A stretch of 7,487 nucleotides of DNA from Clostridia bacterium (GTDB lineage: Bacteria > Bacillota_A > Clostridia > Christensenellales > UBA1242): the NCBI GenBank assembly GCA_017466005.1, contig JAFTUZ010000069.1, positions 1 to 7,487 of the forward strand. Direction: 5' to 3'. This document shows, in pieces, positions 1-5,880 of this stretch (positions are counted from its first letter, which is position 1; each line of letters begins with the position of its first letter). The position numbers and the translations under genes are program-made. The notes beneath the pieces are model-generated. The model was not told the origin of the DNA, made no database searches, and saw only the letters and a list, made by a program, of their open reading frames with translations.

Positions 1-186
1 GCAATGCTTTTGTGGCGTTTGTTAACATATTATGGCAACTTGTTGCAAGGTTTAGGAATTATGTTCTACGACTTTGTGTGGGGAAACAAAAAGATTGGGC
101 CATTGCTTGAAAAATATAAAGAAGAAGATTTGATTAGACAACATCAGTTAGTAAGTAATAATAAAAAAAGTAATAAGAAAAATTAA
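1..186 (+). CDS. C-terminal end of a probable MprF/UPF0104-type flippase-like membrane protein (5' truncated)
   Basis: Frame 1 is open from the first base of the window to a TAA at 184-186, so this is most likely the tail of a gene starting upstream, not a complete 60-residue protein. The visible part begins with a hydrophobic helix containing LLWRLLTYY and GLGIMFYDF, then a charged Lys/Asn-rich cytoplasmic tail. A hydrophobic last helix with a W-R-x-x-T-Y-Y element is what I recall from the C-terminus of the lysylphosphatidylglycerol synthase transmembrane / UPF0104 flippase-like family, which moves or makes aminoacylated or glycosylated lipids in the cytoplasmic membrane. The family call rests on about 20 residues and is tentative. 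The ATG at position 4 has no ribosome binding site visible in the window. The stop is 18 bp before the AI-2E family gene, so the two are probably co-transcribed. Confidence 0.5.
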   Translation, partial: AMLLWRLLTYYGNLLQGLGIMFYDFVWGNKKIGPLLEKYKEEDLIRQHQLVSNNKKSNKKN

Positions 187-190
187 AAAA

Positions 191-195
191 GGAGG
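191..195 (+). promoter_or_regulatory. Ribosome binding site of the AI-2E family gene
   Basis: GGAGG lies 9 nt before the ATG at 205, a near-ideal Shine-Dalgarno sequence. It sits in the 18-bp gap after the upstream stop codon and fixes the start of the transporter-like gene. Confidence 0.8.
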
Positions 196-204
196 CGCAA
201 ATAG

Positions 205-1674
205 ATGAGTAATAAGTATGAAAATCAGGTGACCCCTCCTAAAAATAAAATGACCAAATTTTGTTTATGGATGTTTATTGCCATAACAGGGGCAATTTTG
301 GTTTCTAATTTATGTGGCGATATTATTAAGAACATTTTTAATTCGCTAATATCGGGGTTAACACCTATTATATTTGCTATAGTTGTTGCTTTTTTATTGC
401 TTGAACCTATTAAATGGATAGAAAATAAATTGCTTAAAAATGCGTTCTTGGGTAATCCTAGGGCAAAAAAATATAAAAGAATGATATCTTTAAGTATTTG
501 TTATTCTGTTATAATTTTAGTTATTGTTTTAGTTTTAGTTCTTGCTGTGCCTTATGTTGTTGCACAATTACAAGATTTAATTGCAAACCAAGATACTTAT
601 ATATATAAAATAGAGCAAGAATTAACACAGTTAGTTTCTAGTTTAACATCGTTAAGTGATGAAACAATTCAGGAATCTATACGTAGTGCTATTACAAGTT
701 TAATAACAATGATTAATGATTTTGTTAATGGCTTGCAAGAAGATATTGCCAACATTGTTGGTATTGTTACATCTTTAATTTTTACTATAATTATGGGCAT
801 AATTATTTCTTTATTGCTTTTAAAAGATAAAGAATTAATTTCAAATATTTCAAGAAGATTTACTTATGCTTACAACAGCAAAAAGAAAGCAGATGAATTA
901 GTGGCTATTACCAGAAGGTCATCTAGTATGCTTAACCAATATTTAATTGGTAACCTTATTACAATGTTTATTGTGTTCTTGGTATCTTGGGTAGGTTACA
1001 CAATTATTGGTGTTCCAATGGCATTTATATCTGCATTATTCTTGGGTGTGTTATCTATTGTTCCATATGTTGGTGGTTTTATTGCTATTATACCAGTTGT
1101 ACTTTTAACACTTGTGTTTGGAAGTGTAACGCAGGCCATAATTGCAATGGCGTTTGGTCTGGTTGCGTGGGCAGGTATAACCACGTTTGTACCACCAATT
1201 ATATTTAGTAATCGTATGTCTACAAGGGCAATTGTTATTATTTTAGCGTTGATTATTGGTGGGGCAATGTTTGGCTTCTGGGGTATGATTTTGTCTGCAC
1301 CAGTTGTATCTATAATTATGATTATTATGCAGGAAAGATTGGAAGTAAGGGAAACCCAACGAGAACGAGAAGAACTAATAGAAGCTGGGGTAACCGAGGC
1401 AATAACGGAAGGTGTTGCAGATATGCTGGATTTAAAGCAAGATGTGGACCCATCGTTGTTGGATTTAGAGCAGGAAGAAATAAATAAAAAATCGCTTAAA
1501 AAATTAAATAAACCTAAATCTAATATAAATAAAACACTTAGAACTAAAAAGGCTTTATCTAGTAAAAAAACAGAAAATGCTGAAGTTAAAAACGAAGATA
1601 AAGCAGTTGATAAATCTGAATCTAAAAAAGAAATTACTAAAACAAAAATAACTAGAAAAACTGAAGATAAATAA
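205..1674 (+). CDS. AI-2E family transporter (PF01594-type polytopic membrane protein) with Lys-rich C-terminal tail
   Basis: This is a 489-residue membrane protein of the AI-2E family. Members export small molecules or ions; E. coli TqsA exports autoinducer-2 and others act as Na+/H+ antiporters, so the substrate cannot be read from sequence. About eight hydrophobic segments are visible, near residues 20-38, 45-66, 93-118, 183-206, 246-268, 273-303, 306-332 and 342-375. A large loop at 119-182 lies between the third and fourth. The family signature VPYVGG (286-291) follows an FLGVLSI segment, and the end of the core carries FGFWGMILSAPVVSI (356-370). After residue ~376 comes an Arg/Glu helix, an acidic stretch (about 400-425) and a Lys/Ser/Thr-rich low-complexity tail (426-489), longer than usual for the family. 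The start is set by GGAGG 9 nt upstream. The gene follows the flippase-like fragment by 18 bp and ends just before a terminator. Confidence 0.9.
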   Translation: MSNKYENQVTPPKNKMTKFCLWMFIAITGAILVSNLCGDIIKNIFNSLISGLTPIIFAIVVAFLLLEPIKWIENKLLKNAFLGNPRAKKYKRMISLSICYSVIILVIVLVLVLAVPYVVAQLQDLIANQDTYIYKIEQELTQLVSSLTSLSDETIQESIRSAITSLITMINDFVNGLQEDIANIVGIVTSLIFTIIMGIIISLLLLKDKELISNISRRFTYAYNSKKKADELVAITRRSSSMLNQYLIGNLITMFIVFLVSWVGYTIIGVPMAFISALFLGVLSIVPYVGGFIAIIPVVLLTLVFGSVTQAIIAMAFGLVAWAGITTFVPPIIFSNRMSTRAIVIILALIIGGAMFGFWGMILSAPVVSIIMIIMQERLEVRETQREREELIEAGVTEAITEGVADMLDLKQDVDPSLLDLEQEEINKKSLKKLNKPKSNINKTLRTKKALSSKKTENAEVKNEDKAVDKSESKKEITKTKITRKTEDK

Positions 1675-1678
1675 TAAA

Positions 1679-1710
1679 ATAAATTCGCCAAATCTAGGCG
1701 AATTTATATT
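1679..1710 (+). terminator. Hairpin terminator after the AI-2E family gene
   Basis: A perfect 11-bp inverted repeat (1679-1689 with 1697-1707; core AATTCGCC / GGCGAATT) encloses a 7-nt loop, AAATCTA. It begins 4 bp after the stop codon. The following T-rich run (TTTATATT) is weak and interrupted by A, so termination may be incomplete, but position and symmetry fit a Rho-independent terminator separating this transcript from trpS. Confidence 0.7.
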
Positions 1711-1773
1711 ATGCAGATTAAAAAATGTGGTTTTTAATTAAATATAACTAGAAAATTAAAAGAAGGTGCTTAT
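1711..1773 (+). promoter_or_regulatory. Short trpS leader with ribosome binding site; weak promoter candidate
   Basis: The leader between the terminator and the trpS ATG is only about 65 nt and AT-rich. A TATAAC -10-like hexamer lies at 1743-1748, with no convincing -35 at the expected distance. The ribosome binding site AGAAGGTG (1761-1768) ends 5 nt before the ATG. There is no room for a T-box leader, so trpS here is not visibly controlled by uncharged tRNA-Trp. Confidence 0.4.
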
Positions 1774-2763
1774 ATGAAAAAAACATTATTTAGTGCGGCA
1801 AAACCTACCGGAAGATTAACTTTGGGTAACTATCTTGGAGCGGTTGAAAACTGGACTATGATGCAAGAAGAATATAATTCTATATTTTGTGTTGCAGATT
1901 TGCATTCTTTAACGGTGCCAATTAAACCAGAAGAATTAAAAGATAACTCGTATGCAGTTATGGCTAATTATTTGGCTTGTGGTATAGACCCTAAAAAAAG
2001 TGTGCTTTTTTATCAATCACACGTAAAAGAACATGCTGAATTGGGGTGGTTATTAAATTGTGTAACTCATTTTGGTGAAGCAAATCGTATGGTAGCATTT
2101 AAAGAAAAAGTGCAACAGAAAAAAGAAGTAACGGTTGGTTTGTTTGATTATCCTATTTTAATGGCTGCAGATATTTTGCTTTATGATGCAGAAGTTGTGC
2201 CAATAGGTGAAGACCAAAGACAGCATTTAGAACTTGCAAGAACTTTAGCGCAACGTTTTAACTTTACATACGGTGAAACATTTAAAATGCCAGAAGGTTT
2301 TTATCCAAAAATTGGTGCAAAAATTTATGATTTACAAAACCCTACTAAAAAGATGAGTAAAAGTGATGAGGACACATCTGGAACAATTTTATTGGAAGAT
2401 AACCCAGATGTAATTATGAAAAAAATTAAACGAGCAGTAACAGATAGTGAGATGAAAATAGTTGCATCTAAAGAAAAGCCTGGTGTTACAAATTTACTTA
2501 CTATTTATTCTAAATTAACTAACCAAACCATAAAAGAAGCAGAACAGCATTTTGAAGGTGCGAATTACGGTAAGTTAAAAACAGAAACTGCCGAAGTTGT
2601 TATAGAAACATTAAAACCAGTACAAGAAAAATTTAATTACTATATGAATAATAAAGATGTTTTAGCGGAAATTGCAAAACAAGGTGCCGAGAAAGCGGCA
2701 GAATATGCAAGTAAAAAAGTAGAAGAAGTAAAAGAAAAAATGGGTTTAATAAAAGCAATATAG
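1774..2763 (+). CDS. trpS: Tryptophanyl-tRNA synthetase
   Basis: This cytoplasmic class I aminoacyl-tRNA synthetase activates tryptophan with ATP and charges tRNA-Trp for translation. The protein is 329 residues, the usual size of bacterial TrpRS. The N-terminus has the PTG element (11-13) and the HIGH-equivalent TLGN (16-19) followed by YLGA. The tryptophan-pocket segment YPILMAADILLY (126-137) includes Asp133, and GEDQRQH (145-151) follows. The KMSKS loop is exact at 193-197, next to SDEDTSGTI. The C-terminal anticodon-binding helices run from about 215 to 329, ending in a Lys/Glu-rich helix. The ATG follows AGAAGGTG and places the PTG/TLGN motifs at their normal distance from the N-terminus. 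A residue change from the common SGxxPTG to SAAKPTG is unlikely to matter. The DUF5685-like gene starts 9 bp after the stop and its ribosome binding site abuts the trpS stop codon. Confidence 0.97.
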   Translation: MKKTLFSAAKPTGRLTLGNYLGAVENWTMMQEEYNSIFCVADLHSLTVPIKPEELKDNSYAVMANYLACGIDPKKSVLFYQSHVKEHAELGWLLNCVTHFGEANRMVAFKEKVQQKKEVTVGLFDYPILMAADILLYDAEVVPIGEDQRQHLELARTLAQRFNFTYGETFKMPEGFYPKIGAKIYDLQNPTKKMSKSDEDTSGTILLEDNPDVIMKKIKRAVTDSEMKIVASKEKPGVTNLLTIYSKLTNQTIKEAEQHFEGANYGKLKTETAEVVIETLKPVQEKFNYYMNNKDVLAEIAKQGAEKAAEYASKKVEEVKEKMGLIKAI

Positions 2764-2768
2764 GGGAA
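2763..2768 (+). promoter_or_regulatory. Ribosome binding site of the DUF5685-like gene, overlapping the trpS stop
   Basis: GGGGAA begins with the last G of the trpS TAG stop and ends 4 nt before the ATG at 2773. The overlap suggests co-transcription and possible translational coupling of the two genes. Confidence 0.55.
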
Positions 2769-2772
2769 TTTT

Positions 2773-3612
2773 ATGTTTGGTTTTTTACTGCCTACGCAGG
2801 AAAACTTAAGTTTAAAAGAACTTAATTTATGGCATTGTTTTAACTGTGGAATATGCCATACTTTTGGCAAAAATTCTAAATTATTAAAACTTTGTGTTAA
2901 TAGTGATTTGGGGTTTTTAAATATGTGGCTTCATTTTCATTACAAAACAATCCCAGATTTTCAGCAGGCTTTTTGTTTGGGTAGTGTGGGTAAGCATAAT
3001 TACACTGTTCCAAATAAAATTTCAGAGAGTGTAACAGATATTGGTTTAATTATTTTAGATGCTAAATTACAAGATGATGTTTTGGATAGTAAAAAGCAAT
3101 ATAAACTGCTATATAAACATTTTAGCAAGCATATGGAAAAAGCAAAAGAAAAATATCCAGAATTAACAAACTTTGTAAACTTAAAAATGAACGAGCAATT
3201 AATTTTGGAAAAAAATTTAGAAACTGATTTAGAAAAAATTACAACTCCATCTGCTGAAATTTTACAACAAGTTATAATAACATTAACAAATAATAACTTA
3301 TCAGAATATGAAAAAAACTTGTTTTACCAGTTGGGTAGATGGGTGTATTTATTAGATGCTGTTACAGATTTAGAGGAAGACCATAAAAATAAAACATTTA
3401 ATCCGTTACTTGTAAACAGAAATTATCAGGGCAATAAAAAACAGTTTTTAAATATGTTTAAAAATAAGATTGAGTTAATTTTTAGGCAAACACTAAATGC
3501 CATAGAAGAAAACTATGGCAAATTAGAAACTTATCAAAAATCACCTATTTTTGATAATATATTAATTGATACTCCAAAGCAGTTATTTAAAGCAATGTTT
3601 TTAAGCAAATAG
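2773..3612 (+). CDS. DUF5685 family-like protein with two Asp-rich motifs, unknown function
   Basis: This 279-residue soluble, mostly helical protein has no signal peptide or clear membrane segment. It resembles the DUF5685 family as I remember it: an N-terminal MFGF(Y)xxP start, a Cys cluster CFNCGIC (C22, C25, C28) followed by HTFGK, a KLxDDxxD element (K98, D101, D102, D105) and the strong GRWVYLLDAVTDLEED block (188-203) followed by FNPL. The family has no assigned function that I know of. The two acidic motifs, DDVLD and D195-xxx-D199-xxx-D203, resemble in order and pattern the metal-diphosphate motifs of trans-prenyl (squalene/phytoene) synthases; this is inference from motif shape. The Cys triad could bind a metal. 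It starts 9 bp after trpS and probably shares its transcript. Its last 12 bp overlap the 3' end of a minus-strand gene, and no separate terminator is evident. Confidence 0.75.
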   Translation: MFGFLLPTQENLSLKELNLWHCFNCGICHTFGKNSKLLKLCVNSDLGFLNMWLHFHYKTIPDFQQAFCLGSVGKHNYTVPNKISESVTDIGLIILDAKLQDDVLDSKKQYKLLYKHFSKHMEKAKEKYPELTNFVNLKMNEQLILEKNLETDLEKITTPSAEILQQVIITLTNNNLSEYEKNLFYQLGRWVYLLDAVTDLEEDHKNKTFNPLLVNRNYQGNKKQFLNMFKNKIELIFRQTLNAIEENYGKLETYQKSPIFDNILIDTPKQLFKAMFLSK

Positions 3613-3831
3613 TGTAGTAAATGGTGTTGTGGTGGTTGTGGTAACAAAATTGCTTGTTGTTCTGCCACAACAACAGTTGTTATTGTTACCGTTTAATCCG
3701 CTTTGAGAAAGGGCGATAAGGGCAATTAATAAAATTATTAATATTACGATATTTGATGCAAGGTCTACACCAGAACTTGTTACCCATATGGCTATTAATA
3801 GTGCTAAAACCAAACTTTGGCTGATTGTCAT
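3601..3831 (-). CDS. Small membrane protein with CCC motif and Thr-rich tail, unknown family
   Basis: This is a 76-residue protein starting at the ATG complementary to 3831-3829. A GGAGG (complement of 3840-3844) lies 8 nt upstream, which favours this start over the ATG 11 codons further upstream. Residues 5-18 and 26-42 are strongly hydrophobic (e.g. NIVILIILLIALIAL), giving one or two membrane segments around a short polar SSGVD turn. The rest is low-complexity: an Asn run (NGNNNN), three consecutive cysteines (53-55), a Gly-Arg and a Thr-rich tail with six threonines in a row (64-69). I do not recognise the family. The tail could be a metal or redox site, a modified or surface-exposed segment, or a spore/envelope structural element; nothing in the context decides. 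The gene converges on the DUF5685-like gene, overlapping it by 12 bp, and is divergent from uvrC. The strong ribosome binding site, membrane pattern and candidate promoter argue it is real. Confidence 0.72.
   Translation of the reverse strand: MTISQSLVLALLIAIWVTSSGVDLASNIVILIILLIALIALSQSGLNGNNNNCCCGRTTSNFVTTTTTTPFTTLFA
3640..3690. repeat. Nested inverted repeat near the convergent gene ends
   Basis: GGTAACAA (3640-3647) pairs with TTGTTACC (3683-3690). Inside it TTGTTGT (3654-3660) pairs with ACAACAA (3667-3673) around a 6-nt loop. It lies 28 bp past the DUF5685-like stop, inside the 3' coding part of the minus-strand gene. It could serve as a weak terminator or end-stabilising hairpin for the trpS-DUF5685 transcript, but it lacks a clear T-run, and repetitive Thr/Asn/Cys codons could create it by chance. 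Confidence 0.35.
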
Positions 3832-3839
3832 TATGTATT

Positions 3840-3844
3840 CCTCC
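3840..3844 (-). promoter_or_regulatory. Ribosome binding site of the small membrane protein
   Basis: CCTCC on the plus strand reads GGAGG on the minus strand, 8 nt before the ATG at 3831. This decides the start: the alternative ATG at 3864 would place GGAGG inside the coding sequence. Confidence 0.75.
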
Positions 3845-3886
3845 AGATTCTTGCTAATGTGCAAGTTAAAATTAAATATGCAGGCA

Positions 3887-3892
3887 ATTATA
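3887..3892 (-). promoter_or_regulatory. Candidate -10 element for the small minus-strand gene
   Basis: The minus strand reads a perfect TATAAT (complement of ATTATA), about 43 nt before the GGAGG. No good TTGACA lies 16-18 bp upstream; the region there is A-rich. In DNA this AT-rich a TATAAT can occur by chance, so the call depends on its position in the divergent intergenic region. Confidence 0.4.
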
Positions 3893-3979
3893 TAAATGTG
3901 AATAATTGCTTGCTTTTTTATTTATTTTAAAATTAAATTTTCTTAAAAAAGTAATAAAACATCTTTTGTTTTTTGTTAT

Positions 3980-3998
3980 AAAGGTGTATAATATAAAT
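3980..3998 (+). promoter_or_regulatory. uvrC start region: weak ribosome binding site and a TATAAT directly before the ATG
   Basis: AAAGGTG (3980-3986) can serve as a Shine-Dalgarno sequence but ends 12 nt from the ATG at 3999, longer than the 4-9 nt seen for most other genes here. A TATAAT hexamer (3987-3992), preceded by TG, ends only 6 nt before the ATG. If it is the -10 element, the transcript would start at or next to the ATG and be leaderless. No clear -35 is seen. Either reading is possible. Confidence 0.35.
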
Positions 3999-5828
3999 AT
4001 GGATATAAAGCAAAAAATAAAAGAGTTGCCAAAAGATAGCGGTGTTTATATTATGAAAAACACTCAAGGCGAAATAATATATATAGGAAAAGCAAAAAAT
4101 TTAAAAAACCGAGTTAGTCAATATTTTAGAAGTGATAAAGATTTTCCTGTTAAAGTAAAAGCAATGGTTTCTAACATTGCTGATTTTAGTTATATTGTTA
4201 CAAACACCGAACTTGAAGCACTGGCTTTGGAAAATAATTTAATAAAAAAGCACCAACCATATTACAATATTTTATTAAAAGATGGTAAAGCGTATCCATA
4301 CTTAAAAATTAATTTAAAAAGTGAATTTCCAAGATTAGAAGTTACAAGAACTTTAAAAAAAGATGGGGCAAGATATTTTGGGCCATATATAGCGGGGATA
4401 AGGGCGAGTGAAATTATAAAAACTTTGTGTTATGCTTATCCTTTAAGAACTTGTAATGTAAATATTACTAAAACACCTAAAAGACCTTGCCTTAATTATC
4501 ATTTGGGTCTTTGTTCGGCACCTTGTGCTGGTAAAATAAATAAAGAAGATTATAATAAATTGATTGGTGATGTTACGGCGTTTTTAAATGGTCAAGATGA
4601 TAAAGTTTCTAAAGTGCTAGAACAAAAAATGCAAAATGCAGCAAATTCGGAACAATTTGAAACGGCAATAATATTGCGTGACCGTATTGAAATGCTAAAA
4701 AGATTAGGTCAAAACACCATAACATATCTTAACAAATTTGAAAATATAGATATTTTTGCGTGGGCTACAAATGGTTCGCTTGCATCTATTGCTGTGCTTA
4801 TGGTACGTGGTGGTAAAAGTGTAGGGTGTGAAACATTCCATTTAGTTGATGTGAATTTGGGAATGAAAGAAAGTATAGAACAATTTATTCCACAATACTA
4901 TTTAAATGCACGAGTGCCGGCAGAAATTGTTGTGCCTTGTAATGTAGATGAAGTTTTAAACGATTGGTTAAACACGCAAAGGCAGTCTGGGTTGGGTGTT
5001 GATGGAAAGGGTAATGTTAAAATTATTTTCCCACAAAAAGGTGAAAAATTAAAACTTTTAAATATAGCACAAAAAAATGCCGAACTTACACTTGAAAAAT
5101 TTGTTGAAACCGAGAAAAGGCAATACGACTTTACTTTGGGTGCGGTGGAAAAGTTAAAAGATATTTTAAAACTAGAAAAATTGCCAAGAAAAATGGAATG
5201 TTATGATATTTCTAACATAAGTGGTGTTTTAAGTGTTGCTTCTATGGTGGTATTTTGGAATGGTGAGCCAGATAAGGCTAAATACAGGCGTTTTAGAATT
5301 AAAACGGTTGAAGGCCCAAACGATTTTGCAAGTATGAAAGAAGTTTTAACAAGAAGATTTAATGAAAGTAAAAAACCAGATAATAAAGACGAAAGTTTTT
5401 CTGTTTTACCAGATTTAATAGTGATAGATGGTGGTAAGGGGCAGTTATCTAGTGCATATCAAGCAATGCTAGAATGTGGTGTAAATGTGCCAATGGTTGG
5501 TTTGGCAAAACAAGAAGAAGAATTGTTTGTGCCTAATAAAATGGAGCCAATAATTTTACCAAGGTCACATTATTCGTTAAAAATGTTGCAAAGAATACGT
5601 GATGAATCGCACCGTTTTGCAATTATGTATCATCGTAGTTTAAGAAATAAAACTCAAAGTATATTACATCAAATAGAGGGTATTGGTGCTGTAAAAGCCA
5701 AAATATTATTAAAACATTTTAAAGGATTAGATAAAATAAAATCTGCAAGCATAGAAGATTTAGAAAAAGTAAAAGGTTTAACTAAATCTGATATTATTAA
5801 CATTTATAAATTTTTTAATGAAAGTTAG
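3999..5828 (+). CDS. uvrC: UvrABC excinuclease subunit C
   Basis: This is the nuclease subunit of nucleotide excision repair. After UvrA/UvrB mark a lesion, it cuts the damaged strand on both sides. The 609-residue length matches the family. The N-terminal GIY-YIG nuclease (about 12-100) shows GVY (15-17), YIG (28-30), Arg38 and the catalytic glutamate Glu78 in TELEALALE. Four cysteines at 152, 164, 172 and 176 keep the C-x11-C-x7-C-x3-C spacing of the Fe-S ligands reported for E. coli UvrC. A UVR domain for UvrB contact spans about 198-235. The RNase H-like C-terminal nuclease has Asp403 (ECYDISN), Asp477 (VIDGGKGQL) and His538 (RDESHRFA). A helix-hairpin-helix DNA-binding region covers about 555-605 (IEGIGAVKAKILL). 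The frame is open further upstream to 3906, but the first 31 extra residues are hydrophobic and unlike UvrC; MDIKQKIKELPKDSGVY is the canonical N-terminus. uvrA and uvrB are not in the window. Confidence 0.97.
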   Translation: MDIKQKIKELPKDSGVYIMKNTQGEIIYIGKAKNLKNRVSQYFRSDKDFPVKVKAMVSNIADFSYIVTNTELEALALENNLIKKHQPYYNILLKDGKAYPYLKINLKSEFPRLEVTRTLKKDGARYFGPYIAGIRASEIIKTLCYAYPLRTCNVNITKTPKRPCLNYHLGLCSAPCAGKINKEDYNKLIGDVTAFLNGQDDKVSKVLEQKMQNAANSEQFETAIILRDRIEMLKRLGQNTITYLNKFENIDIFAWATNGSLASIAVLMVRGGKSVGCETFHLVDVNLGMKESIEQFIPQYYLNARVPAEIVVPCNVDEVLNDWLNTQRQSGLGVDGKGNVKIIFPQKGEKLKLLNIAQKNAELTLEKFVETEKRQYDFTLGAVEKLKDILKLEKLPRKMECYDISNISGVLSVASMVVFWNGEPDKAKYRRFRIKTVEGPNDFASMKEVLTRRFNESKKPDNKDESFSVLPDLIVIDGGKGQLSSAYQAMLECGVNVPMVGLAKQEEELFVPNKMEPIILPRSHYSLKMLQRIRDESHRFAIMYHRSLRNKTQSILHQIEGIGAVKAKILLKHFKGLDKIKSASIEDLEKVKGLTKSDIINIYKFFNES

Positions 5829-5880
5829 CCAGTTTTAATGCATAGATTAAAGTAATATGTGCAAGGGGGCTAACTTTTTT
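5821..5880 (+). terminator. Terminator-like hairpin at the uvrC / solute-binding gene junction
   Basis: AAAGTTAGCC (5821-5830) and GGCTAACTTT (5868-5877) form a perfect 10-bp stem, with a run of six T at 5875-5880. The 37-nt loop contains a smaller hairpin (TTTAAT 5834-5839 with ATTAAA 5846-5851). The left arm covers the uvrC TAG stop. The right arm and T-run cover the end of the next gene's Shine-Dalgarno region, its spacer and the first two bases of its TTG start. It could act as a partial terminator, as a structure affecting translation of the next gene, or both. Confidence 0.55.
5863..5869 (+). promoter_or_regulatory. Ribosome binding site supporting a TTG start
   Basis: AAGGGGG lies 9 nt before TTG at 5879. 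An in-frame stop at 5843-5845 with no ATG or GTG start at a suitable distance, and a later ATG at 5924 that has no Shine-Dalgarno and would cut into the membrane segment, make TTG the best start. The last two G of the site lie in the stem of the overlapping hairpin. Confidence 0.6.

Noticed and set aside
987..1208. Second plus-strand open frame inside the AI-2E family gene
   Set aside because: Its Cys/Trp/Tyr-rich product with no domain pattern is the out-of-frame reading of the membrane segments.
205..1674. Calling this gene an autoinducer-2 exporter
   Set aside because: The family name comes from one E. coli member. Firmicutes homologs have varied or unknown substrates, and nothing here points to AI-2.
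996..1691. Long open frame on the minus strand (231 codons)
   Set aside because: It lies opposite the AI-2E family gene, in a region where the plus frame has clear family motifs and a good ribosome binding site. Its Ser/Ile/Asn-rich product is what the complement of a hydrophobic, Lys-rich gene yields.
1675..1773. T-box riboswitch before trpS
   Set aside because: The gap is only 99 bp and holds a simple terminator serving the upstream gene. There is no room for the T-box stems and no AGGGUGGNACCGCG-like element.
2640..2870. Minus-strand open frame across the trpS / DUF5685-like junction
   Set aside because: It is antisense to two well-supported genes, and I see no domain pattern in its product.
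3832..3864. Earlier minus-strand ATG for the small membrane protein (87 residues)
   Set aside because: The GGAGG lies between the two ATGs and has ideal spacing to the downstream one.
3906..3998. Upstream extension of uvrC giving a 640-residue protein with a hydrophobic N-terminus
   Set aside because: UvrC is cytosolic and its GIY-YIG domain begins about 12 residues after the Met at 3999. The extra 31 residues are AT-rich intergenic sequence containing promoter-like elements.
3845..3998. LexA/SOS box controlling uvrC
   Set aside because: No GAAC-N4-GTTC-like or other clear palindromic operator is seen in the intergenic region.
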